From Apus apus (lineage: Eukaryota; Chordata; Aves; Apodiformes; Apodidae): a DNA stretch of 64,000 nt. Every line of letters starts with the position of its first letter. The stretch's first letter is position 1. A program made the translations under genes and the position numbers. The notes under the pieces were generated by a model. The model searched no databases. It had not been told where the DNA came from and saw nothing but the letters and a program-made list of their open reading frames with translations. Positions 1 through 17,486 of this stretch are shown in pieces. The DNA lies in NCBI RefSeq assembly GCF_020740795.1, contig NC_067304.1, positions 5,012,056 to 5,076,055 of the forward strand, written 5' to 3'.

Positions 1-4299
<4,299 letters not shown>

Positions 4300-4952
4300 G
4301 GGTGCCCCGCGCCCACCGGCCCTTGAGAAAAGCAATAACTATATATATATATTTTTTAAGAAAAAAAAAAGACAAAAAGAGACAGACTGTTATACCAAGC
4401 GCATGGAATTCAGACGTTTATACCAGACTAGTTATTTTTAGCTACTCACCCGTGTTTCTGACCTTGCTGGAGCAGGTGGTAAGACCCCCTGTCAGATCCA
4501 CATGTGCAGCCAAGGGGTCTCTCCTGTAGGTGAACGCTGCCAAGAATTGGATTTTTTTTCCTTTTGTGAAACCGTTTTTGATTATTTTTTTTTTCCTTCC
4601 TTCCAAAGAAAATGGAAATTCCTGTGGTGACCTTTTTAGGGTATATGACATATAAATATTTTTTAAAAACTACTGTAGAGCTGAAACCCAGACAGTGTGT
4701 TCCCTGCGTGGCTGTTGGCTAGAGATGGGCTTCGGGCTTGGGAGTGGGTTGGTGGGATGGGGAGAAGAGGAGGAGGAAGGAGAGCTGTGTGGTAGGGCTG
4801 TTGTGGGGGGGGGGGAGTCCTCGTGGACATCGTGCTTGGCCTGGAAAACCGCTGCTTTTAAAGCACAGTAGCCAAAAAAACCCACCCCACCTCCCCAGCC
4901 TTTCCCTGTCCTGGAAGCCGTGACTCCAGCCAGCGCCGCAGGGCTGCCCTGT

Positions 4953-4998
4953 GTCTGTCTCGCTGTCTGTCTGTCTGTGCATGGGGTGTGTGTCTGTC
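4953..4998 (+). repeat. GTCT-rich simple repeat in the MAPKAPK2 3' UTR
   Basis: Repeated GTCT/TGTC units within the 3' UTR. Confidence 0.6.
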
Positions 4999-5340
4999 TG
5001 TGGAGCTGCTGGTGGCCACTGCAGTCTGGACCTGTGCCTGGGATCCAGCTCTGACCTCAGGGGGGGACTGGGGGTGAGCAGAAGGCTGGTGACTCCCACA
5101 TCTCCCCTGTGCATTGGGAAAAGATGCTTCCCCACCTCCTCTGCCTGTGCCCCCAGCTCCCTGGGATGCTGTCCTGGGGGTTCCCAGGGAAAAGCTGGTG
5201 GCACAGGCAGGGGGTGGAGATGGTGTGGGGCCATAGTGTGAGATGGGATGGCAACACGGTCCCCTCCCCAGCTGGGGGTCCTGTTGCCCCCCTGGCATGG
5301 CTCCTGCCAGGATGGCTGCTCTCAAGTCTTTAGTCCACGA

Positions 5341-5362
5341 ATTATTATTATTGTTATTATTA
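5341..5362 (+). repeat. (ATT)n microsatellite
   Basis: ATTATT units with one GTT interruption, in the MAPKAPK2 3' UTR. Confidence 0.75.
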
Positions 5363-5573
5363 TTTGTCACAATGTTTCACTGCTTTAAATGTGTTTGAAT
5401 GGGGAAAACAATTTTTTTAAGGCAATGTTTAGTTTCTAGGTGATCTGTTAGACACTGTATGGAGTTTTAATTTGTTTTAAAATCCGGTTTTTATCCCTTT
5501 TTTTTTTTTTCTAATTTTTATTTTTGTCTGTTGGCTTATACTAATCTTCCCAGTCTGCTCTTCAGTCCTTTGG

Positions 5574-5579
5574 ATTAAA
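5574..5579 (+). terminator. ATTAAA poly(A) signal of MAPKAPK2
   Basis: The variant signal follows a T-rich AT-rich block and comes before a change to ordinary intergenic composition. Confidence 0.6.
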
Positions 5580-5599
5580 GACACTTACTGCGTCACCCA

Positions 5600-8500
5600 G
5601 TCTCTCCTTGCTTGTGTGGCTGCAAAGAAACCCCCTGGTGCTCCAGACTGGATGGATGCTCTTCTGGTATCTTGAAATTGCTCTTTTTTCCCACCAAAGA
5701 AGCTGAGCTCCCCCAGGTTGTTCTCTGGGTATGTCCCTTTGGTTGGGGATAATCACTCATGATCTTGTGGCTGGATCTGTCCAGCCCTATCCAGATGCCT
5801 TCCTCACCCTCCTCCTCCTCCTGGGGCCATCGAGCAGGATCTCCTGAGGCTTTTCCTCCCCTGCTGGAAAAGGTCTGGGTGCTCCAGGTGCCTCTGGGCC
5901 TTTTGGGGATATGGAAACGTGGGGTGGGATGTGCACCCTGTAAAGCAGGTTGGCTGCAGCCAGGCTGGGGTACAGACAGTGGGGGTTTTGGACCAGCTGG
6001 AGGGGGTGCCCTGGTGCCCCCCTGTTTATGGGCGTCTCCTTTGCTCAAACCACATCTTCACCCCTGGCTCTCCCCTCACGCTGCCTCTGGCTGGGTTTGG
6101 TGGGAAGGATGGGATGCAATAGGTTTTCTTCTCCCCACTTGCAGGAGCATCCAGATGTATTTTTCAATCTACGTTTGGGTGAAACCTCGTTCCCTTGCCA
6201 AAGGGTTTGGGGTGCTGCACCAGAGCCCAGGGCTGTGCCTGGGTGCTTGTGTGGGGCCAGTCCTGGGGGCTCCCCCAGCATCTCCCTGATTCTGAGTAGC
6301 TCATCAACCATCACTTAGAACATTTCTTGGCCTGGGAAGATCTTGTGTTGTCCCAGGTAAGACCTGCTCACCCTGCCAGGGTGTCTGTGCAGCCCCAGCC
6401 CGTGGTGCAGGAGAGCTGCACGTGGGGTTGGGCTGAGCAGGACACTGGCAGGAGGGATGTGAGCAGCAGCTCAGAGAGTTTCCCTGCTCTGCATGTCCCA
6501 CAGAGCAGCTTCCAACCATGGCAGTGCAGCAGCCCTCGGCACACGTTGTGGTTTGGAGATGAGCTGACTGAGAAGCTGTTGTCTTTTCCAGAAGTTAGTA
6601 AAATGCTACCAGCCTGCAGCAGTGCTCACATAAAATGTAATACCAGAGGCTGAAAGTGGAACTGGGAGCTGCTGGGGTCCCCAGCTGAGCTGCCTCTGCC
6701 TGACACAACCCCCTCTTTGCTTTTAAAAAGGCTTTAACAAGCAACTTTTATGTGCTTGTCTCTGGCAAACGACTCGATGTTGTATCTGTTGGGAAGAAAC
6801 ATCCCAGTTGTCTTAGAAAAGCCTGGCAAGTAGCAACTCTTTGTGGTGCTTTTGACACACGGGCAAGGCTGATGTGCTGCCCTTGGGCAGGTTTGGAAGA
6901 GCTGGGGTGAGGGCAGGTTGGCCCATGTGATCAGTGGGATGTGGGGTGCAGTGGTGGCCCCAGCCCTGCAGGACCCCTCACCCTAAGCATCTTTTTACCT
7001 CTGGTGCTCTGAGCATCTCCTGTCACTTCTGATGCTTTGTTCCTGAGATTTTTATGCTGTGCCCGTGGTAGTGGACCCAGTGTTCTGCAGGGAGGACGGA
7101 CCAGAACAAGGCCTGTGGGGGGTTTTCTGGCAGAGCAGCCTGGTCCTGCTCAGACAGTGCTGTGTCTGGCTCTGTGGCTGATGGACCCTGGACCTGTGTG
7201 TCTCTGGATGTTTCCCCCCTGTCCAGAAGGTGGGGGATTGACTCAGGCTGTTTTTCAAGGTGTAAATGATGCTGAGTTGCAGATAGAGGCTGGGGCTATG
7301 ATCCAGCTGGGTGTTATCTCTGAGCACCCCTGCAGGTGTGACAGAGGTGAGATAAACTGGAGCTGTGGGGTCTGTGTGCCTGAGGGGCTGGCATGACACC
7401 TCAAAACCCAACTCCCATCTTGGGCTGGAGGGGGTGTGGTGCTGCTTTTACTTAAGAAAGTGTTTCAATGCCAGGGTGTGAGCTGCGGTGGCATTGGACG
7501 AGTGGCAGTTGAGTGGGGAGGCTCAGGACCATCCGTCCTGCTCCTGAGAGGTACCAGGGCTGCTCCAAGATGTGCTGCTGCCGCCCGGCAGGGCGGGAAG
7601 GAGCAAAGACACATCCCAGATGGGAGCTGGAGAGGGACTAGGAGAGGAGCTTCAAGCAACCTCCTCCAATCCCATTTGCAAAAGCCAGGAAGGGAGGAGT
7701 CATTTCTTTAGCTGCCGGGTTCCAGAGCAGTGAGCTCATCCCTCAGCCCCAGCAGGCCGGGTGGCTGCACCGACCTGAGCGGAAACGTGGATGGTACAAA
7801 TATGTGCAGCACCCAGAGGTGTGAAGCACAGGCAGGTTTTTCCAGGGGCTCAGCCTGCAGCCTCTGTTAGTGCTGACGGGCTTGCAGAGGTTCAACGTTT
7901 TGGAAAAAAAGAAAAAGATTTTCTAAACAAATGTCATGGTAGTGATAAAACCCTGACGTTGTCTTGTGGGGCGGAGGGCTGAGCTCTGGGTTTTCTTTGC
8001 TACCGAGAAGCTGTTCTGGAAATCACAGGGCTTACTGACACAAATCTCAACTCCAGGGGGAAGATCTGTGGCTTGAAAAAGTCTTCTCTCTGTGTTTGGG
8101 GCCAGAAGAGCATTTTGGCATTAGCACTGCAGCAGTGGAGAGCAGGTCTCTCCTGCGTGTCCCTGCTCCCAGCTCTGGGAGAGGAAGGGGCAGGCATGGT
8201 CCCCACCTCCACCTACTGCTTCTCCCTCCCCAGCAGCAATCTCTTGTTGGAGGGGCCATGCTCTGGCCCCAGCACCTCAGACTCTTTCTTTCTGTCACTG
8301 CTTTCAGAGTGTCTGTCTAGGGCGATGACAGCAGAAGGCTGTTTTCTGTGAAGCTGTTGCTACTAAAAGGAATAGTTGGGTCAGTGTGGGCGTCGGGTGA
8401 GAACAGACTTACTCACGCAGGGCAATATTGTGTTGCTTCAGGTTTGAAAGCAAAATTTTTAGACAGATTTGTTCATAAAGTCTGTAAACAAACAGGCTAG

Positions 8501-11500
8501 AGAAGAGAGGAGAGGGCAGCTGCCAGCTGGGGCAATCGTGGGGCTGTTTGCTTCCTGGTATCAGGTGAAGATGGAAAGAGAAGCATGAAGGAATCCAGCT
8601 CAGTCCGAGGGAGACGAGCCCCAGGCTGTGCATCATGCCTGGAAAAATACCTGAAGAGGAGCCAGGATAGAAAATCTTTGAATAAGGCCCTGGGATGTGG
8701 GACACGTGGGAGGTGGTGACCACGGCTCTGCTGCCCTGTCAGCTGCAGTGGGAATAGAGTTGTGGGGCAGGGGCAGCATGGGGATGCTCTGGGAGGGGCT
8801 GGGACCACTGAAGGGGATTTGGATTTGTGAGCAGCCCCCCAGAGGTGTTCATGCTCCCCTCCCAACTCCCCATACTCACAACACCATTATTCTGGGCTCT
8901 CCAGTGCTTTACTGCAGGGTTGGGTTCTAAGCCTTCTGGTATGGATGGATTCCATGTTACTTTCTGAGCCAGCCAAGTACTGCCCCTTTTGTTGTTTAAG
9001 GACAGTATCTCCAGGTCCCTCAGCCCTCTTTACCAGCTGGGGTTTTACAGCCCCTGCTGCCAGGGGGAGGCTGGAGATTTCCGTAAGACTTTTTTCTTGT
9101 CCTGCTTTTTGCAGTGGAGATGCTCTGCAACTACAAGTTACTTGGAAAGAGGAAGAAATTGTCTGGAGCTGAATTTGTGATGGTCTTAGTTTCCTCCTCA
9201 GTAGCTCCAGCTGGTAAAGGACAGCTCTGCCATCCCTGTGTGCCTGTATTGATGTCACCCAGTTCATCTTGACCTGCACTTTGCTGGAAAGCAGACATAG
9301 ATGGTTGACTTCAACTAGATGAGCCACCAAGATAAAGGAGAACAAGATAAGCATGTGAGAGTCTCTCTTCTAATTCTTTTTGAAAATGTTTCAAGCCTAA
9401 CTGGAAACCAGGAGTGGAGTCAGTAAAGTCCTACACCCACCGTCTGGAGCTTCGTGATGACTGTGCTTTAGGGTGACAATGACAACCAGAGGCTGCCCTG
9501 GCGTGCCCCAGTGCCTTGGCAGTGCAGGTCTATGTGTGTCCCCCAGCCTAGCACAAGGGACCAGCCAGCTCAGCTTCACCCGTGGTGTGCCTCAGTGTCC
9601 CTACTCTTGGCAGCAGCAGGCTCCTTGGACATCCCTCTTGCTTCTTCCCAGAAACAGGACCCCCAGCTGGACCCCCCCCAGCGTCTGCTTGTACTGTCCT
9701 CCTCCAAAGACTGTTCTGCCATCTCCCTTGGGCTTGTTTGTCCTCAGCTTTGGAGAGATGTCACTGCAAAGGGCACCCTTGTCCACCAAGTAATCCATGT
9801 ACACGTGTGCTATGACATTGTTGCTCCACACTTCGCTCATGATCAAGGGACTGTACGTGTGACCTGCTGACTCTGAAGGAATATGTGAGAGATTCACCAC
9901 ATTTTTAATTTTTAGTAGCTAGTAGGAAAATAAACCCTCTTTCCTCACCCCATCTTCTTATTTTTAGTAGCAAACTTCCTGCTAAGGAAAAAAATACATA
10001 TTTCTCACTATTGAGGAGATTGGTTTCGATCAAAAGTCTGGCTCTGCTCCAGGGAGATCACCAGTGTTTGCTGCTACCTGAGAGATGAATCACGAAGGTC
10101 TGGTTCCTCGCCTGTTGATGCAAGAAGTAGCTGCTGCTCTTGCAAGGGGATAGGCAAGGACCAGGGAAGTGCCAGCCCTGTATCTCTCCCCCCTCCAGAT
10201 ACAGCTGCAGTGGCTGTTTGCTGCACTCCATGGTGTTGGTCAACCCTGGGCAACCCCAGAAGGACAAACTGTCCTCGGGGCTGGTGTGGATGGGAGGGCA
10301 GGAAGGCACATTGTGCAATCAAGACGAGATAAGCAGTTATGCGTTGTGGCTGATTTGCTTGTGCCTCTAGGTTTCTAATGACAAGGACTATAACTGAGAG
10401 TAGATCTTTTTCTATGCAAAGACTTATCAGTACTTGAAGGTCTGCTCTAAATCTGGTGGAAGTGAACTGCAGTCCTCTGTGGCCAAGTGGGCTTTGACTT
10501 AGGTTGCTTTTCTGTCATGGGCTGGTTTGTCCCCCAGCTGATGGTCAGCTGCACCAGGTAGAAAAGCAACTTTTTTTCTGGTGAAAAATCAGTGATGGTT
10601 GTGTTTCTCTAGGAATTGGGATCTTATGCATCAGAGGGTTGTCAGGATTTCCTGCTGTGGGGCTTGGGATGAAGCTAAACTGCTTAATGCTGAAAACCAC
10701 CAGATTAGTAGAGGAGCTGTTAGACCTGTTAGCATGAGGCTCGCTTGGAGCTGGGGTGAGAGGGATGTGCTGGGGGCTTGCTGGAGCTGGCTGTAAAAGG
10801 AGAGGCTGATGGTTTAAACCCAGCTGTGAAAGTGCAGTGCCCAGGAACACAAAGTGCTTTTCACTAACAGTAAAGAGCTCTCCAGAAATTGCCCTATTAG
10901 GTCAGAACAGGCTCATGGGAATCCTGCTCTTGACCTTTGCAGCACCTTTTCCAACCAGGAAAGGCAAAGCTGCTCCTCCTTCCTGTGGGAGGAGCTTGCC
11001 ACCCTCACCAGACCCAAAAGGCTGCTGGCAATGCTGAGAGCAGGGGACCCCTTGTGTGTCACCCCCGAGGGGTGAAGCCCCCCTGTCCCCAGATGCCTCT
11101 TGCTGTGAGACGCCTTCTGGGTAAGGCTGAGCAGGGATAACACGTGTCAGGCTGAGATTTCACTTGCTGGAATACTGAGAGTGGAGCCCCACAGGGAGGG
11201 GTGGGATGTGCCAGGTTCCTGGGCTCCAAGGGATGCTCAGGGCTGGTGTCCTGCCCTCCAGCCATGCCCCAGCAGGTCCACAGGGCACTAATCCTGGGGG
11301 ATGGAGATGAGCCCTTCCCAGAACCTGGGCTTCCAAGCACAACAGTGTGGAAATGGCATCAGGGCACCATCAGGATCCTACTTCCAGCTCTAGTGATCCC
11401 AGTCCTCCCATCCTGGGATTAGTCAGGCTCTTGCCAGCTGGGTGCAGCCGAGATAGGACTGTGCAGCCTGTGCAGCAGGGCTCTGGTCCCCTCGGGTGAC

Positions 11501-14500
11501 AAGCCCTGCTTTCACCACTCCACCTGGCCTCTTTTGTGACAAAAGCCCCGATTTCAGTCACGTGCTGCTAAAATCTAGGGCAGGGAGAGGCATGAGCTGC
11601 CTGGGGCTGAGTGATACAGGCAGTTAAAATGAAATAACAAGCATTAACTGTAACCACAACTGAAATCAGGAAAGTTCTGAAAGCTTTTACAATTTAAAAA
11701 TAGATAAAACTGAGCTTGCTTGTTGTGTTTTGCCTGTTTAGTGCTTAAGGTCCCTCATACCACTAAAAGCTGAAGGGCCCAAAGAAAGTGCTCATCTTAC
11801 ATGTTGCAGGACACTCTTTTTTTCTTGTTACAAGAAAGAGGCATGTGGGGTTTTGTTCCTCACACCCAGCCTGTGAGAGGAGACATCTTTGTCTGTCCTG
11901 AGTTCAGGGATGGTGCCACTGGCTCTGCTGGGATCAGCTTCTCTGTCCTCCCTGTGTTGGCCAACAGGAGACGACTAAGAAGTTGAATTGCATTCTTCAC
12001 AGCAAGTAGGTTTGGTCCAGTACCAGGGTGCTTATGGCTGTCAGGAAAGGTTCTAAAGAGAAAAAAAGAAAAAGCAGAAGACAGGGCTCCTTTGGGCAGC
12101 AGATGCTCTCATGCTTTTGGCATGTTCCGTATTTGAAGTGAAACTTGCTCATGTTCTGGGGAGCAGCTGATGCTCAGGCACTTCGGGAGCTCTTGGTGCC
12201 TGTGTGTGTGTGTCTGTGCTTGCCCAAAACTTGCAGGAATTGACCCAAAGCGCTTGTGAAACCACTGACTTCTTCCCCGTGCAAACCCTGCATGCACCCT
12301 GTTTTCTCTGGCTGGGTAGTGCATCTTCCCACGAGCTGGGATTCTCTTCAATGGAGAGGGGAGGGGGAGGAAAAAGTGGAAGGAGTGAGCGAGTTGCCTG
12401 CACTGCAGCCCTGGGCAAAAGCCACCCTGCCAGCAGAGGGACATCGCTGCGGTGCCGCCGGGATTCACCTGCCGCAGCTCCGCCGGTTTCACCACCAAAG
12501 CCCCTGCCTGCATGGGCAGGGTTGGGCAAGCCTGGACTTTGCTGGCCATGGTGGCTTGTCCTTGTCCCCTCGTCCTGTGCACGGAGCCCTCCCGGGGCTC
12601 CCTGCCCTGCCGTGGGCTGTGGGGAACATGTGGCTTCAACCATGGACGGAGCTTCTGTCGAGTGAGCACCAACTGGCCTTCCAAAGAGGAAAAGGGAAAC
12701 CAGGCAAGGGTCCTTGGCTGTCTGAAGGCAGCAGCACTGGTAGCACTGGCTGGTGGGGGATGCTGGGGGCAGGTTTAGGACTTTGACATAGTGTTGGCTG
12801 CATTGTCACGGGCTGGATTGGCCGTGTCATCCCCCATGGGTTTGTTTCTGATGGTGATGCTCTGCAATGGCCCCTTGGGAAATGAAGGTCTGGTAATCCT
12901 TCTCCTTTGTATTTAGATCAAATCTCCAGTTAGTTTCCTCTAGTATTTAATTCATTATTTTTCACTTTTTTTTTTGCCATATGCAGCCACACCAGACAGG
13001 TATCTCTGCAGCACAAGCATTGCCCAGTGGAGACAACGTTTAGCCCTGTGAGAAGCTCAGCACTGCTGAGCCAGGCAGGGGAGTGACTCAGGCTCCCAGG
13101 CATTGGGGTTGAGATCAGGCAGCAGGCTGAGCTCTCAGGAAGAAAATACCCAGCAAGGAAACCACTTGTTTCTGTGGGATAAAAACCCAGAAAACCACCG
13201 CCACCAGCTGCTGTGACAGTCGTGTGCTGTTCCTGTAACACCAGTGACACTGGGATGGGCAGGAACTACATCAGCACTATGGGTGACAATGCAATGCACG
13301 GGGCACACAGCAGCTTTTGGGGTGCAGGAGAAGCTGAAGGTTGCAGACAGCAGAGGTGCCTGGGGAGCACTGTCCTGTTTGCTTTGCAGAGGGGATCCTG
13401 TGTTGGGGTCCCATCCTGCACCTCACCCAGGGCCAGCCCAGAGCTCCAGCTCAGCCCGTTCTGCCCCAACCAGCTTTAATAGTGTGCACAGAGCTCATGC
13501 TGTGATAGCATCAAGATATCATAGTAAAATAAGCTTTGTGGTTGTTTTTTCTCCCCCAGACACTGGTGTTTGGAGCACGTGTTGGTCGATGTTTGGACGT
13601 GGAGGGTGTCAGGTCAGAGCACAGCCCGGTGAGATGCTGGGGGATGCTGTTGTCTCAATTCTGGTTTAAGAAACATGTCATGAGTTAAATGGATGACTTG
13701 TAATGGTGCCTTGGGTGTCTCAGCTCTGCAGACTACCCTTTGGGGTTTTTTTCCCCCTTTTTTTAAAGCAGGGTGTCCTGGCAGAGGGGGGTTGTTGCAG
13801 CCAGCACTGGCCTGGCAACGGGAAAAAAGTTTCTCGAGGACATGGCCAGAAATGAATCATGGTGATTGCTCCTTGGCTGGAAATGTCATTTCTCCATGGT
13901 AGATGCCACCTTTGGCTGCCCAGATGGCTTCTGCTGGGATTTCCAGAGCACCCTTCCTAAATCTTCTTGGAGATGATACATCTGCTTTTGCTCACCAGAG
14001 CTGTGTCACGAAGTAAACAACTCCGTGTTTTGGTGACAAATGGCACAGACTTTGCATATGGCTTCCATGGTGATTTAAATGTCCCCTGGCTCTTGCTTCT
14101 CCCTCCCTTAACTGAAGTTGTTTCCTGGGTTGAGAGCCCTGCAGCACTTTTTCTCAGTCTCTTGAGCTCCTAATCCAGTTTCAGAGGAGTGGGGCTGCAT
14201 CTCCGTGCCGTGCCCAGCTCCTCTCTGTGCCCAAGTCCCCACGAGCAGGCAGCCATCCCCTCCAGATTGCTGACTTGCTCTGCCTCTGTGTTCTTCCGAA
14301 TCAAAAGACTCCTGCAGCATCAGGTAACTGGGAACCTGCCTTCTCCATAAAGCAAGAGGCATCCCATCGGCTTCCTTCCTGTGGTTACTTTAACCAGAGT
14401 GACTGAGCTTTACTGCAAACCCCCCCTCAGCAGAGCTGGCTGCCCTTTTCTCCTCTCAGGGCAGAGCTCAGGCACCGGTTTTGCTCACGAGGGTCCTCAG

Positions 14501-14756
14501 ACTCCTGCCTCCAGCTGGCAACATGGGCTCTGAGAGCTGTTTCCTGCCTCCCCTTAGAAGAAAAGTAATACAAAAGAGATGAAAATAGGTGTAGAGGGGG
14601 CAGGAGAACATGTGGACCAGATCAGCCTGGGGTGAACTTCGAGGCTCCCGAGTGCACGTTCTACTGAGAACACCAAAAATCTCCTGGACAAATTCAGTTG
14701 TTCCATTGACCAACACCAGGCTGAAGCCTGGACAGAAGCACTTAGAAATGAACGAA
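5600..14756. other. Intergenic stretch, no gene seen
   Basis: Nine kilobases between the convergent MAPKAPK2 and IL10 genes. Open frames here are under about 190 codons, occur on both strands and show no recognisable family, domain or signal-peptide pattern. I see no tRNA-like fold and no clear repeat family. Regulatory DNA of IL10 may lie here but cannot be read out by eye. Confidence 0.6.
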
Positions 14757-14853
14757 CCATAAAATCATTTGGGTTGGGAAATACCTTCAAGATCATCAAG
14801 TGCAACTGTTAACCCAGCTCCACTGGCTTCCACTGCCAAACCCACCACTATTA
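14757..14853 (-). repeat. CR1 LINE 3'-end relic
   Basis: Contains the antisense CR1 end: ACCATAAAATCATTTGGGTT, then GATCATCAAGTGCAAC and the AACCCAGC...CCACCACTA block. Only the last 100 bases of the element remain. Confidence 0.75.
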
Positions 14854-15700
14854 ACTGAAAAAAAGGTTTGTTTCTAACACAGCGAGAAAAGAAACCCCTG
14901 GTGCCAATGAAGCCCAGGAGTCTGCAGGACCTGTGAGGAAAGGGCTCAGCACAGCGACAGCCAAGGAGGCTCCAAAGTGAAGCAGAAACATGGCCAGGTG
15001 GGTACCCCCAGCAGCTGCCCAGGGTTGGTGGTGGGAGCTGCAGTTTGGGAATGGTTGCATTGGTTCAATTCTGGGTTGATTAGTGCACGGAGATCCATGT
15101 GCACAGATAAAGAATCTCCAGCCCAAGGAAACAGCAGTTCTGTTAATATATTAGTCTAGTTTTTAGCTACTGTCTGCTATCTGATGTAGGATCGAGGCCT
15201 CATTTGGACTGAGAACAAATGTGAAGTTAAACAACTCGGCTGTTAGAGGAAGGCAGCAGGGATTTACAGGCTCCCTCCTGTAAATCAAGGGAAGGGAGGC
15301 ACAGGATTGTTACAGCCCTGATGATTATTGATGACATTCAGGCACGTAACCAATTATTTAATTGCAAATGCTGCTCTGAAAAGGGTCACGGCTGAAACTT
15401 GCTGGAGTTGAAGAGGCTGAAGTGACTCAGGGAGTACCTTGGGGCCAGCTTGTCTCTCCTGTAAGAAATCACTGGCAGGTATTTTGTTTCAGAAAATTGT
15501 GTCATATATTTGCATTTCAGTGTGAGGACCTGGGGTGTTCTCACTTCCCTGGCCATTCCTGCATGCAGCACATCCTCAGTGCTCCTCCTTGCTGGGCTCT
15601 GTGCCTGCTGGGCTCTCCCCCAGCACCGTGACTGGGCACAGCTCCGTACTGGGGCTGATTTACAGCCCTGTTAACAGCTTGGGAGAACAGAACAGAGGCT
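14854..15700. other. Intergenic stretch, nothing recognised
   Basis: Short unique sequence between the CR1 relic and the likely 3' end of IL10; no coding or repeat signal seen. Confidence 0.5.
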
Positions 15701-17393
15701 TTATAATTTAGGAAGTCTTTATTAGCAAAAGTCAAAGTTTTCACACAGATAAACATGAAAAAGTTCATGAGTTGACAGAAGCTGTGGCCAAGGACTGGTG
15801 TCCCCCCACCCAGCACAGCCCCCCCGGGCTTGGAGCCATCCTCACTTCTCCTGCAACACTGAAGTCAATGCATTTGGTGGAAGAAAAAAAGAGTACAGAG
15901 TTGGCTCAACAGGAGCTTAATTTGATCTGGTAAGAAGCTGAATTTAAATTTTACAGCACTTGGCTCCGGTGCTGCCCTTGAGCTGATGCCACCCGCACGC
16001 TTCCAGCAGAAGGAGCAGCCCACAGAGCAGCATTCCTGCTTTGGGGCTGCCCTTGCTCTGGGATAAGCAGCTCCCGTGGGGCAGGCTGCCAGCAGGAATG
16101 CCCTTCTGTCACCACAGACATACAAATGGAATGAATCAAGTATAAACAGCCTCTCTTCAGTGGTAACTTACAAAGCCAGCAGCAAACTGACAGTGTTTCA
16201 TCATGCTGGTGCCCTGGATACTTCTAAATATTAGAAGAAATGCCTCTGGGTTGTGGCATTTTCCTCTGGCTCAGTGTCCTGTAGCATTCCCGGGGGCAGG
16301 AGAGTGGGTTGAGGGGGAAGGAGCCCAAAAACCAGCAGGTCTGTGGGCACTGAGGCTGCCCTGGCTGCAGCCCCTCCCCAAGGCTCCTCCTGTGCAGGGT
16401 TAGAGGCAACAACCCCCGGTGCTGTCGGTGCTGGCTGCAGCTCTAGGAATTTGAATGCAAATTACCCAACCCACCTTAAAATGGTGGTCAATTAAATATC
16501 TTCTAACTTCTACAAGAAAAAGAAAACAACAAACTACCGGTGAGTAAAACCCAATCAAAGACTGGAAAATAGTAACATTAACCTTCAGAAGTGCAGAGTG
16601 ACCAACCCAGCAGCTCTGGAAGTCTTTTTGTTAGCAACATTGAAGTCAAGTTCTATTAGAACCAAACATTTCATTCCTACTGTTGTGTTTTTCTTTAATC
16701 TGGACTAATATCTAGGCTGAAGTCTGGAGCTGGGGTGAACTGATCTATGGCTGTGGCACTATCACACCTTGCTCACAGGACTCTTTTTTCTCCTCATTGC
16801 TTCCCAACCACAGGAGAAAAAAAAGCCCTTGGTGACATTTATGGTGATTTTGCTCAGAGCAAGGCTGAGGATTTCAGTGCCTAATTCCAGGACCAGAGGC
16901 AGTTACATGGTTATGCATAAAAAACATTTGCATAAATAAATAGAGGGATAGAACCTGGGGAGAGTGCTCGTTTGCTTAAAATTAAACTTCACTGAACTCG
17001 GAGCTGGAATTGCTCCTCCTCAGTAAAACTGCACTCAGGAAGAGCTCTGCTTATTATCTGCTCTGTAGAAGAAGGCTGGTTTGAGGCTATGAACAAAAGA
17101 GCACATAAACAGTATTAAAATACAGAACAATAAATAATATTTTACAAGCTCATCACACTTCTCTTCAAAACACATTGTAAACATAAACACTGAGGTATCA
17201 GAAGTAATAAATATCAAATTCAGTTGTTAAAACCCAACACTTTCAAATACAATATTAAACCCGAAGTTATTAACCTGTAATTCTCGACTTTGACCCTAAG
17301 ATAACTTAATTTCTGGTGTGTTCTTACAGCCTAAAGTGATTTCTGAAAAAAACAGCAGGACTGGGTGTGAAAGAGACAGAGCTGGGGGCATTT
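15700..17393 (-). other. IL10: Likely IL10 3' UTR with AU-rich motifs
   Basis: About 1.7 kb of AT-rich sequence after the IL10 stop. On the minus strand it contains TATTTATTTATG (16930-16941) and other ATTTA pentamers near 17130 and 17205, the type of element bound by TTP and HuR in cytokine mRNAs. The first canonical AATAAA is at 15718-15723; an ATTAAA at 16693-16698 could give a shorter form. The extent is inferred. Confidence 0.5.
15718..15723 (-). terminator. AATAAA poly(A) signal, likely IL10
   Basis: First canonical signal downstream of the IL10 stop on the minus strand. Confidence 0.5.
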
Positions 17394-17486
17394 TCACTTC
17401 TTTCTCTTCATCAGCAAGTACTCCTCAATGTAGTTGATAAAAATGTCAAACTCTCCCATGGCTTTGTAGATCCCGTTCTCGTTCAT
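17394..17486 (-). CDS. IL10: IL10 exon 5
   Basis: 30 codons and [19 protein letters not shown], then [14 protein letters not shown], helix F. Confidence 0.97.
   Translation of the reverse strand: MNENGIYKAMGEFDIFINYIEEYLLMKRKK

Larger units (their letters stand above)
4300..5595 (+). other. MAPKAPK2: MAPKAPK2 3' UTR
   Basis: From the stop codon to a likely cleavage site about 16 bases past ATTAAA at 5574-5579. It holds AT-rich stretches, short GTCT repeats near 4953-4998 and an ATT repeat at 5341-5362. The end is inferred from the signal and the lack of a better one nearby. Confidence 0.65.

Noticed and set aside
12109-12684. 191-codon minus-strand open frame with overlapping frames on both strands
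   Set aside because: GC-rich region open in several frames at once; no recognisable domain.
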